A stretch of 18,879 nt of DNA from an uncultured Alphaproteobacteria bacterium (GTDB taxonomy: Bacteria > Pseudomonadota > Alphaproteobacteria > Caulobacterales > Parvularculaceae): assembly GCA_937895955.1 (NCBI GenBank), contig CALAZI010000016.1:1-18879 (forward strand), written 5' to 3'. A program made the position numbers and the translations under genes. This document shows positions 6,066 through 13,001 of this stretch, one piece after another (position 1 is the stretch's first letter; each line of letters opens with the position of its first letter). Under the pieces are notes generated by a model, which was not told the DNA's origin, made no database searches, and was given only the letters and a program-made list of their open reading frames with translations.

Positions 6066-6313
6066 GCGACGTGACAAAGCCCCGGATCGACCTTATTTCC
6101 TTCGGCGCGCTGAAATCACGCGACGGATCGCCGATGAAGCTTGATCTTTTCGAAGAGGCGGAATGGCGCCGGAAGATGTCGGAACCGGCGGCTGACGGCT
6201 CCATCACCGTGACGCTGTCGACGGGCAAGACCGTTACCGTCAATTCGCAATTCCTGGCGTTCCTGCGGCTCCTCGCCGAGGAACTCGCCGAGGACGATCC
6301 GCTGCTGAATTAG
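6062..6313 (+). CDS. Unknown 83-residue protein co-transcribed with the Xre regulator
   Basis: I do not recognise this family. The gene begins with ATGA overlapping the regulator stop, so the two are translationally coupled. The protein is small and soluble-looking, with no signal peptide or membrane segment. A charged N-terminal half contains KLDLFEEAEWRRKM (26-39). A beta-like stretch SITVTLSTGKTVTVNSQF (47-64) follows, and the tail is acidic and helical (FLRLLAEELAEDDPLLN). It could be a regulator partner, an anti-repressor or an antitoxin-like protein, but the sequence does not decide. The tight coupling and coding-like composition support a real gene. No terminator is visible before the convergent gene ending at 6375. 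Confidence 0.65.
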   Translation: MSDVTKPRIDLISFGALKSRDGSPMKLDLFEEAEWRRKMSEPAADGSITVTLSTGKTVTVNSQFLAFLRLLAEELAEDDPLLN

Positions 6314-6374
6314 CCGTTTCGCGGCGGTGTCAGGCGCTGCCTCTGCATAATTCCGGAATGACGCGCCGCAAGGT

Positions 6375-6872
6375 CTATCCGGCCATGAAATTCGCGCGCC
6401 AGCCCGTGAGCGGCGTCTGCGAATTCGCCTGGCGTTGGCGGAGATGCAAGCGGAGCAATGAATCGCCGATGAGATAAAGAAGCGTCAGTTCGAACAACCG
6501 ATTGAGCGTGAACAGCGTCCACCAGGTGGATAATTCGGCGGACAAGGCGGCTGTGATGAAGGCGATTTCGACAAGGTGAATGAGGCAGAGCGCGGCCGCC
6601 AGTATTCGACGCTGCGCCATTCGCCAGAAGCAGAAGGCTAGCATCGCATCAAGCGCGATGGCGACGAGATAATGGGCCGGCAGTTTCAGGTAGAAGAAAG
6701 AGAATGTTCCGACCAGCCAGGCGCCGGCGATGAGCCTGGCGGCAGTACGGATGACGCGTGACCGCGAGAGGAACGCCGCGCCAAGCGTGAGCAGCACCAA
6801 GGCCGCGTAAAAGGCGACGACCAAAAGATCGCCCGACAGGTCCTCTTTGCAATAGCTGAAAATACACTGCAT
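6375..6872 (-). CDS. Unknown integral membrane protein with about five transmembrane helices
   Basis: I do not recognise the family. The 165 residues contain hydrophobic segments at about 15-35, 43-62, 66-85, 90-110 and 118-140, separated by short basic loops (SRSRVIR, RMAQRR). The tail is basic and polar (RLHLRQRQANSQ). Cysteines occur at the N-terminus (C3, C8) and in helices 3 and 4. The ATG at 6872 has a G-rich GGGGGA Shine-Dalgarno-like stretch about 4 nt upstream. No catalytic motif stands out. It sits between the regulator pair (convergent) and the DUF736 gene (same strand, ended by its own terminator), so it is probably transcribed alone. It could be element cargo or an entry-exclusion-like protein, but neither is supported by motif. 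Confidence 0.65.
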   Translation of the reverse strand: MQCIFSYCKEDLSGDLLVVAFYAALVLLTLGAAFLSRSRVIRTAARLIAGAWLVGTFSFFYLKLPAHYLVAIALDAMLAFCFWRMAQRRILAAALCLIHLVEIAFITAALSAELSTWWTLFTLNRLFELTLLYLIGDSLLRLHLRQRQANSQTPLTGWRANFMAG

Positions 6873-6970
6873 CGATCCCCCCCACCCGCAAAACTTTGAT
6901 GCGCAAGGCGCGATGCAGCTTCGATGCCAGTAATGAGGGGTGGACGCGTAACGCCGCCGATTTTCAGTGA

Positions 6971-6982
6971 CACGAATTCGTG
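6971..6982. repeat. 12-bp perfect palindrome upstream of the membrane-protein gene
   Basis: CACGAATTCGTG lies about 100 bp upstream of the membrane-protein gene and beyond the DUF736 terminator. It may be a binding site. GATGC also occurs three times between it and the gene (6898, 6912, 6923). Neither role is demonstrated. Confidence 0.3.
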
Positions 6983-7020
6983 ATCAACCTGGCTTTTTTG
7001 GTGAACTCCAGAGACGCAAG

Positions 7021-7079
7021 AAAAGCCCCCGCGCGCATCACACGCGGGGGCGAAAGCGCCCCGCCTTGCGGCGGGGCGC
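7021..7079 (-). terminator. Tandem hairpins ending the DUF736 transcript, the second a rho-independent terminator
   Basis: Reading the minus strand after the DUF736 stop, the first hairpin has 10-bp arms GCGCCCCGCC and GGCGGGGCGC (7079-7056) around a 4-nt loop. The second has 9-bp arms GCCCCCGCG and CGCGGGGGC (7051-7025) around a 9-nt loop and is followed by TTTTCTT. The second fits an intrinsic terminator well, and the first may stabilise the 3' end or reinforce termination. Confidence 0.85.
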
Positions 7080-7094
7080 GGATCGCGCGTGCGA

Positions 7095-7412
7095 TCAGTC
7101 GCCGCTGCGGCGACGATTCGGGCGCGACCAGATGAGGTCGTATTCGCCGCTTTCCATCTCGCAGAGATTGGCGAGGATCGGCGCGGCGAGCGAAGGATCG
7201 TCGAGGCGGACCGAGAGATAGCTGCGGTTCTCGTTCGACGTTTTCTTCCATGCGGCGCCGATCTCCGCGCGACCGGCGAAAATGCGGAAGTCGGGCGCTT
7301 TCTCACTTGTCTTCTCGGCCGGTTTGACCTGGACGTTGGCGTCGAGGGTCAGGGTCGAGACCGATCCGGTGAAGCCGTCGCCGGTTTTGGTGAAGGTGCC
7401 GATCGTAGCCAT
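7095..7412 (-). CDS. DUF736 family protein of integrative conjugative elements
   Basis: The 105-residue protein begins MATIGTFTKTGDGFTGSV and continues with PDFRIFAGRAEIGAAWKKTS (40-59), SYLSVRLDDPSLAAPI (64-79) and ESGEYDLIWSRPNRR, matching DUF736. These small proteins recur in alphaproteobacterial ICEs and plasmids near relaxase genes; their function is not established. The fold looks like a small beta-barrel with single-stranded-DNA-binding-like character, but that is only an impression. The frame is open further upstream, but the ATG at 7412 is chosen for the family N-terminus and because GGAGAC lies about 5 nt before it. A strong tandem-hairpin terminator follows the stop. Confidence 0.92.
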   Translation of the reverse strand: MATIGTFTKTGDGFTGSVSTLTLDANVQVKPAEKTSEKAPDFRIFAGRAEIGAAWKKTSNENRSYLSVRLDDPSLAAPILANLCEMESGEYDLIWSRPNRRRSGD

Positions 7413-8032
7413 TTTCGTCTCCATTCTTAGTTCGGGCCGCCCATCGCGGCCTCGATGGCGATCGGCAAGGCGAAGGCGAACGCCGACGCAGTCGGAACGA
7501 CCCGGAGCGCAAGCGGAGGACGGCAGGCGGCGAAGTTTCTTGCCTCGCGAGGAATGGCGGCTTTCTTCGGCCGCCAGGGGAAGAAAGTTCGGGCGCCGCC
7601 GTTGCGTCAAAGGCGTCGAGGCGAAGCCGACCTTCGCCTAGATCAGGCCATTCGAGGTTGCGATCGGCCGGCGCGCGATTGCAGGGAGACGACTGGCGCC
7701 CGCGGACCCGCACGAAAAACGCGATTGCCGTTCGGGGGTGCCGGCTGAGGCGTTCATCCCTCCGACGCTACAGGTTCCGGCCGCTGAACGACGGAAGAAA
7801 TTCACAGAACGGACTTTGCGAAAACCCGCCGTGCGCGCGGGGCCAAGACTGAGAAGACGAAGTAACCGCACTTGTCATTCGGGGTGACTGCGGCCTGGAA
7901 GCGCGTCCAGTCGATCAAGATCCGTGAAAAACGCAGCGGCGCATCGTACAAGGATTCCGACCGCAACCGGCGTACCACAGATTGCTTATTGGCAATCGCG
8001 AAGCGCCGCCCGGCCGCGAAAGGACCTCCTGG
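7413..8032. other. Noncoding stretch between DUF736 and the metal island, with structured segment
   Basis: I see no convincing gene in these 620 bases; open frames here lack family resemblance and start signals. The part upstream of DUF736 is unusually structured. It has a perfect palindrome CCTCGCGAGG (7543-7552), directly followed by a hairpin TGGCGGC (7555-7561) / GCCGCCA (7570-7576) with an 8-nt loop. A smaller inverted repeat GATTGC (7980-7985) / GCAATC (7992-7997) lies before the DUF3147 gene. This stretch is where the element backbone meets the metal cargo. I see no insertion-sequence ends, transposase remnant or direct repeats that would mark an insertion. Confidence 0.5.
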
Positions 8033-8383
8033 ATGTACTATCTTGTCGTGAAAGCGGTGATTTCGGCGATCCTCATCGTCGCGGTTTCGGAGGTCGCCAA
8101 ACGCAGTCCGGCATTCGGCGCGCTTATCGCCTCGCTGCCGCTTGTGTCGGTTCTCGGCATGATCTGGCTGTGGCGCGACACGAGCGATTCGACGCGTCTC
8201 GCTAACCATGCCGAGGCGACATTCTGGTATGTGTTGCCGAGCCTGCCGATGTTTCTCGTGATCCCGGCGTTGCTGCGCGCGGGCATCCCGTTCTGGCTGA
8301 CGCTCGGCGCAGGCGTAGCGCTGACGGGCGTACTTTATCTGGCGATGACGTTTGTGCTCGCGCGCTTCGGCGTCTCGCTTTGA
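8033..8383 (+). CDS. DUF3147 family small membrane protein
   Basis: The 116-residue protein has four hydrophobic helices at about 3-22, 28-47, 63-80 and 87-110. The stretches FGALIASLPLVSVLGMIWLW (28-47) and FWYVLPSLPMFLVIPALLRAG (64-84) are typical of DUF3147. Function is unknown; members are often found near metal-resistance genes and are sometimes described as permease-like. The ATG at 8033 is preferred over an earlier in-frame ATG because AAAGGA stands about 8 nt upstream and the family begins with MYYLVVK. It is the only plus-strand gene in the metal half and converges on the anchor-protein gene, with 33 nt between their stops. Confidence 0.82.
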   Translation: MYYLVVKAVISAILIVAVSEVAKRSPAFGALIASLPLVSVLGMIWLWRDTSDSTRLANHAEATFWYVLPSLPMFLVIPALLRAGIPFWLTLGAGVALTGVLYLAMTFVLARFGVSL

Positions 8384-8416
8384 TGAGACAGGCGTAAGGG
8401 TCGCTGCGGCCATCCA

Positions 8417-9073
8417 TTACAGGACGCGCTTCACCTCGCTGTAGTCCCCGCGCGTCCGCAACGTCACCGTCATCGGCGCGCCGGAGCGGTTTCGCCAGAA
8501 CCAGCCATGACTACCGTCGAACGCGGCGACAAGGTCGCCCTCGAGCCGCGCTGCCGATCCTTTTCCGTAGCCGTGATAGCTGACGCCCGGCCGGTCGCCA
8601 TGCGTGTCGTAATTTACGCGCGCGCCGTCGGTGAACCAAAGGAATTCCGCCGCTACGCCTTCCTTCATCACAAGCTTGAACTCGGCGGCGGCGTCCGGCG
8701 CGAGCGTGAAGGACACTTCGTCCTTCCAAAGCGCAACCGCTGGCGCAGCCTCGGCGGCCGCTTGGAAAGTGGGCTTCGCAGCGAGCGTCTCGAGGGACGG
8801 CGGAGCGTCGCTCTGGTCGTCGGGCAGAGCAGCAGCAACAACGGGCGCGGCCGAATCAGTGGCTTCCGCTTCCCTCGCGAGCTGCTGCTTGATACGCCCC
8901 ATCTCGGTCAGGCCGAAAACTGACCCGAGGCGCGTCGGGTCGACGCCATACTCCGCCGGCAGAACGATCGTGACCAGAAGAATCGCAGCGACGAGCGCGG
9001 CGACGCCTGTTGATTTGAGCAATCGGCTGGTTGAGGGTAATTCGGACGGATCCGGTTTTTTGGCGTTATACAA
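8417..9073 (-). CDS. Single-pass transmembrane anchor protein, last gene of the czc operon
   Basis: The 218-residue protein has a short cytoplasmic N-terminus, one transmembrane helix (about 22-40, VAALVAAILLVTIVLPAEYG) and a periplasmic part. That part comprises an Ala/Pro/acid-rich linker (about 65-105) and a conserved C-terminal domain (about 112-218) with EVSFTLAPDAAAEFKLVMK, FLWFTDGARVNYDTHG and GSHGWFWRNRSG. It matches proteins annotated as transmembrane anchor protein beside HupE and heavy-metal RND genes. No function is established; the WFWRNRSG region suggests a beta-sandwich domain. The start codon is TTG at 9073, supported by AGGAGA about 7 nt upstream and the lack of any nearby ATG. 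It lies 14 nt after hupE. Confidence 0.8.
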   Translation of the reverse strand: MYNAKKPDPSELPSTSRLLKSTGVAALVAAILLVTIVLPAEYGVDPTRLGSVFGLTEMGRIKQQLAREAEATDSAAPVVAAALPDDQSDAPPSLETLAAKPTFQAAAEAAPAVALWKDEVSFTLAPDAAAEFKLVMKEGVAAEFLWFTDGARVNYDTHGDRPGVSYHGYGKGSAARLEGDLVAAFDGSHGWFWRNRSGAPMTVTLRTRGDYSEVKRVL

Positions 9074-9087
9074 CGGGCGATCTCCTG

Positions 9088-9804
9088 TCAGACGATGAAC
9101 AATCCGGCGAGCTGGTAGCCGGTCAATAAAAAGCCGAGCGTCATCAGGATGACGTTTGCCGCGTAAGCGTGGCGCCAGAACCCGTCTGTGCGCCGCCAGA
9201 AGCCCATGACGATCAGGATGGCGCCGAGCGCGAGAAGCTGACCGGCTTCAACGCCGATATTGAAGGCGATCAGATTGCCGAGCAGGCCGTCTCGCGACAG
9301 CTCGAAATCCTGCAACTTCGTAGCGAGGCCGAATCCGTGAAACAGCCCGAAAATCAGCGTCGCGGCGCGCGTGTCCGGCTGGAAGCCGAACCAACGCTGA
9401 TACGCCCCGAGATTATCGAGGGCTTTGTAGACGACCGAAAGGCCGATGATCGCGTCAATGAGAAAGGGATTGATCGAAACGCCCGACAGCACGCCGAAGA
9501 TGAGCGTTGCGGAATGGCCGAGCGCGAACATCGTGACGTAAACGCCGATATCCTTCATCCTGTAGAGGAAGAAGATGACGCCGAACAGGAACAGCAGGTG
9601 ATCGTATCCGGTCACCATATGCTTGGCGCCGAGATAGAGGAACGGACCGAAGAGAAGGCCGGTCGTTTCCTGAATGTAGCCCTTGTCGCCTTCGGGCACG
9701 CCGTGGGCGAAGGCGACGTTGAACGCGCTGGCGGCAAGAAATGCCGCGATCGCCGCAAGGAAGCGGGCATAGCAGCGGCGCGGCCGGCGATCGTTAGACG
9801 ACAT
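9088..9804 (-). CDS. HupE/UreJ family membrane protein in the metal-efflux operon
   Basis: HupE/UreJ proteins are membrane proteins classed as nickel/cobalt permeases or accessory proteins of metalloenzyme maturation. This 238-residue protein has a signal segment (about 13-33) cleaved before HGVPEGDKGYI. Polytopic helices follow, with the family signatures KHMVTGYDHLLFLFG (61-75), FALGHSATL (93-101) and GLFHGFGLA (153-161); H62, D68, H69, H97 and H156 are candidate metal ligands. I chose the ATG at 9804, 2 nt after the czcA stop, with GGAG about 9 nt upstream; a TTG at 9810 overlapping the czcA stop is the alternative. Here it is fused into an RND efflux operon rather than a hydrogenase or urease cluster, so its direction of transport or role is uncertain. 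Confidence 0.88.
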   Translation of the reverse strand: MSSNDRRPRRCYARFLAAIAAFLAASAFNVAFAHGVPEGDKGYIQETTGLLFGPFLYLGAKHMVTGYDHLLFLFGVIFFLYRMKDIGVYVTMFALGHSATLIFGVLSGVSINPFLIDAIIGLSVVYKALDNLGAYQRWFGFQPDTRAATLIFGLFHGFGLATKLQDFELSRDGLLGNLIAFNIGVEAGQLLALGAILIVMGFWRRTDGFWRHAYAANVILMTLGFLLTGYQLAGLFIV

Positions 9805-9806
9805 GG

Positions 9807-12800
9807 TCAAATTCTCCGTGATAGCGGTCTTGCGGCGGCGGGTTCAGGGAGGCGGGCGCCTCGTCTCCGGAGCGATCGTCCGTGCGCCAACCGGTAGAGC
9901 GCCGGCAGCACGATAAGGGTCAGCGCAGTCGATGAAATAATCCCGCCGATGACGACGGTCGCGAGCGGGCGCTGCACTTCCCCGCCGGCGCCGACATTGA
10001 ACGCCATCGGGATGAAGCCGAGGCTGGCGACGAGCGCTGTCATGAGGACCGGCCGAAGCCGCGTCAGCGCGCCCTCACGGATCGCCTCGTCGAGAGGCCG
10101 GCCTTCCTCGGCGAGCGACCGGATGAATGTCATCATGACGACGCCGTTGAGGACCGCGACGCCGGACAACGCGATGAAGCCGACGCCGGCGGAGATCGAG
10201 AGCGGCATGTCGCGCAAGAGGAGCGCGAAGACGCCGCCGGTCAGCGCGAGCGGCACGCCGGAGAAGACGATCGCGGCGTCCTTCACCGAGCGGAACAGCG
10301 CAAACAGGAGACCGAGGATCAGCAAGAGCGTCACCGGGACGACGAGCGCGAGGCGCCGCGCGCCCGAAATCAGCTGTTCAAACGTCCCGCCGTAGCCGAC
10401 CCAATAGCCGGGCGGAAATTCGACCTCGCGGTCAATGCGCGCGCGCAGGTCGCCGACGAAGGAGCCGAGATCGCGGCCGCGGACATTCGCGGTGACGACG
10501 GCGCGGCGCTTGCCATTCTCGCGGCTGATCTGGTTGGGGCCGACGAGAAGCGAGACTTTCGCCACCTCCTGTAACGGCACGAATCCCCGGACGCCATCTT
10601 CGGCGCCGGGGAGTGGAATGCGCAGCCGCCCGATCTCGTCGATATTCTGGCGCAAGGTTTCTGGCAGCCGCACGACGATATCGAAGCGCCGGTCGCCTTC
10701 GAAGATCTGCCCCGCGCCTGCGCCGCCGAGCGAGGCGGCGAGCACATCTTGCAGGTCGGCGACATTGAGCCCGAAGCGCGCGAGCGCGGCGCGGTCGGGG
10801 TCGATCTGCAAGACCGGCAGTCCCGTGATCTGTTCGGATTGCACGTCCTCCGCGCCCGGCGTCCCGGCGATCACGGTTTCGATCTGACCAGCGACGCCCT
10901 GCAATTCGCCGAGATCGTCGCCATAAACCTTGACGGCGACATCGGCCCGGACGCCGGAGATCAGCTCGTTGAAGCGCATCTGGATCGGCTGGGTGAATTC
11001 GTATCGGTTGCCCGGAATCTCGTCGACCGCGCTTTGCATCTCCGCGACGATGGCCGCGCGAGGCTTGCGCGGGTTCGGCCAGTCCTTGCGGTCCTTCAAA
11101 AGGATGAAGGTGTCAGCGACGCTCGGCGGCACCGGGTCGGTCGCGATCTCGGCGGTGCCGATCTTCGAGACGACGCGCTCGACCTCCGGAAATTGGCGCA
11201 GGCGCGCTTCGAGCGCCGTCTGCATGCTGATCGCCTGGGAAAGGCTCGTTCCCGGAATGCGCAAGGCATGCATGGCGATGTCGCCCTCATCGAGATTGGG
11301 GATGAACTCCGATCCCATGCGCGAGGCGGCAAACCCTGTCACGACAACAAGAGCCGCCGCGCCGCCGATCACGGCGAAGCGGAACCGCAGCGCGAGATCG
11401 AGCAACGGCGCATATGCCGCCCGCGCGCCGCGCATGACCGGACTTTCTTTTTCCGAGATCTTGCCCTTGACGAACATCGCGACCGCTGCGGGCACGAACG
11501 TCAGCGACAGGATCAGCGCCGCCGTCAACGCGGTCACGACCGTGAACGCCATCGGGTGGAACATTTTTCCTTCAATGCCCGACAGCGCGAAGATCGGCAC
11601 ATAGACAAGCGTGATGATGACGACGCCGAAGATCGACGGCTTGATCACTTCGACGGTCGCGGCCTCTGCGAGAGAAAAGCGCTCCTCGCGCGAGAGCAGC
11701 CGCCCGAGCCGGTGCTGTTCGAGCCCAAACCGCCGGAGGCAATTCTCGACGATGATGACCGCGCCATCGACGATCAGCCCGAAATCAAGCGCGCCAAGGC
11801 TCATGAGATTGCCGGAAATCCTGTTCTCTACCATGCCGGTGATGGTGAGGAGGAGCGACAGCGGGATGACCGCCGCGGTGATCAGCGCGGCGCGCACATT
11901 GCCGAGCAGAACAAAGAGCACGACGATGACCAGCATCGCGCCGACGACGAGATTTTCCTCTACGGTCTTGATGGTGCGCTCGACCAGCGCGGTGCGGTCA
12001 TAGATCGGTTTCGCCACAACGCCGGGGGGCAGCGCTTTCGCGGCCTCCTCAAGGCGCGCCCCGGCGGCCCGGGCGACGATGCGGCTATTCTCGCCGACCA
12101 GCATGAAGACTGTGCCGAGCACGATCTCCTTGCCGTCTTCGGTCGCGGCGCCCGTGCGCAGTTCCTCGCCGATCGTCACATCAGCAACATCGGCGATCCG
12201 GATCGGAACGCCGCCGCGATTGGCGACGATGATGGACTTCAAATCCTCGACGCTGCCCGCCTGTCCGGTCGAGCGCACGAGCCATTGTTCGCCAAAGCGT
12301 TCGACATAGCCGGCGCCGATATTGGCGTTGTTGGCCTCAACCGCCGCGACGACGTCACTCATGGAGAGATGCGCGGCGGCGAGGCGGTCGGGCCAGGGCG
12401 TTACATGATATTGGCGGACATGTCCGCCGACGGTATTCACTTCGGTGACGCCGGGCGTCGTCCTGAGCTGCGGGCGGATCACCCAGTCCTGCAGCGTGCG
12501 CAAATCCTCTGGCGTCCAGGCGAAGCCGTCAGGCTTTTTCGCGCCAGCTTCGGCCTCGACGACATACATGAAAATTTCACCGAGGCCCGTCGCGATCGGT
12601 CCAAGTTCCGGTTCGATTCCCGCCGGCAATTGGCTACGGACACCTTGCAATCGCTCATTGATGAGCTGGCGCGCGAAATAGATGTCGGTTCCATCCCTGA
12701 AGACGGCCGTTACTTGCGAAAGTCCGTAGCGCGAGATCGAGCGCGTATAGGTGAGGCCCGGCACGCCGGCGATCGCGGTCTCGACCGGAAACGTCACGCG

Positions 12801-12989
12801 CTGCTCGGCCTCCAGCGGCGAGAACCCAGGTGCTTCGGAATTGATTTGCACCTGGACATTGGTGATGTCCGGCGTCGCGTCGATCAGAAGCCGCTGGAAG
12901 TTCCAGACGCCGACGGCGGCGAGCAAGACTGCGAGCGCGAGCACGACCCAGCGATGGCGGATGGAAAGGCGGATGAGGGCGTCGAGCAT
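9807..12989 (-). CDS. czcA: CzcA-like heavy-metal efflux RND pump
   Basis: This is the proton-driven inner-membrane pump of a tripartite divalent-cation efflux system. Its 1,060 residues are the usual size for heavy-metal RND proteins. TM1 lies at about 14-30, and periplasmic loops at about 31-335 and 570-860 separate two six-helix halves. TM4 carries DFGLIVDGAVIIVEN (402-416) with acidic residues D402, D408 and E415, the positions used for proton coupling in CzcA; this points to a Zn/Co/Cd-type rather than a CusA Cu/Ag-type pump. The RND hallmark GVAVLNGVVMMTFIRSLAEEG is near the C-terminus. The ATG at 12989 follows czcB by 12 nt, with AGGGAG about 8 nt upstream. The exact metal cannot be settled from sequence. 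Confidence 0.93.
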   Translation of the reverse strand: MLDALIRLSIRHRWVVLALAVLLAAVGVWNFQRLLIDATPDITNVQVQINSEAPGFSPLEAEQRVTFPVETAIAGVPGLTYTRSISRYGLSQVTAVFRDGTDIYFARQLINERLQGVRSQLPAGIEPELGPIATGLGEIFMYVVEAEAGAKKPDGFAWTPEDLRTLQDWVIRPQLRTTPGVTEVNTVGGHVRQYHVTPWPDRLAAAHLSMSDVVAAVEANNANIGAGYVERFGEQWLVRSTGQAGSVEDLKSIIVANRGGVPIRIADVADVTIGEELRTGAATEDGKEIVLGTVFMLVGENSRIVARAAGARLEEAAKALPPGVVAKPIYDRTALVERTIKTVEENLVVGAMLVIVVLFVLLGNVRAALITAAVIPLSLLLTITGMVENRISGNLMSLGALDFGLIVDGAVIIVENCLRRFGLEQHRLGRLLSREERFSLAEAATVEVIKPSIFGVVIITLVYVPIFALSGIEGKMFHPMAFTVVTALTAALILSLTFVPAAVAMFVKGKISEKESPVMRGARAAYAPLLDLALRFRFAVIGGAAALVVVTGFAASRMGSEFIPNLDEGDIAMHALRIPGTSLSQAISMQTALEARLRQFPEVERVVSKIGTAEIATDPVPPSVADTFILLKDRKDWPNPRKPRAAIVAEMQSAVDEIPGNRYEFTQPIQMRFNELISGVRADVAVKVYGDDLGELQGVAGQIETVIAGTPGAEDVQSEQITGLPVLQIDPDRAALARFGLNVADLQDVLAASLGGAGAGQIFEGDRRFDIVVRLPETLRQNIDEIGRLRIPLPGAEDGVRGFVPLQEVAKVSLLVGPNQISRENGKRRAVVTANVRGRDLGSFVGDLRARIDREVEFPPGYWVGYGGTFEQLISGARRLALVVPVTLLLILGLLFALFRSVKDAAIVFSGVPLALTGGVFALLLRDMPLSISAGVGFIALSGVAVLNGVVMMTFIRSLAEEGRPLDEAIREGALTRLRPVLMTALVASLGFIPMAFNVGAGGEVQRPLATVVIGGIISSTALTLIVLPALYRLAHGRSLRRRGARLPEPAAARPLSRRI

Positions 12990-13001
12990 GCTTCGTGCTC
13001 C

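Noticed and set aside
6350..6359. 10-bp palindrome ATTCCGGAAT between convergent genes
   Set aside because: Too short and without a T-run to call a terminator; no other support for a site.
8372..8389. Stem GTCTC/GAGAC over the stop codon of the DUF3147 gene
   Set aside because: Arms are only 5 bp with an 8-nt loop and there is no T-run, so it is within chance expectation.
7802..8413. A 203-residue minus-strand frame
   Set aside because: It is antisense to the DUF3147 gene, is full of Arg, His and Gln runs and has no start signal.
9169..9897. A 242-residue plus-strand frame
   Set aside because: It is the antisense shadow of hupE, with charged low-complexity composition.
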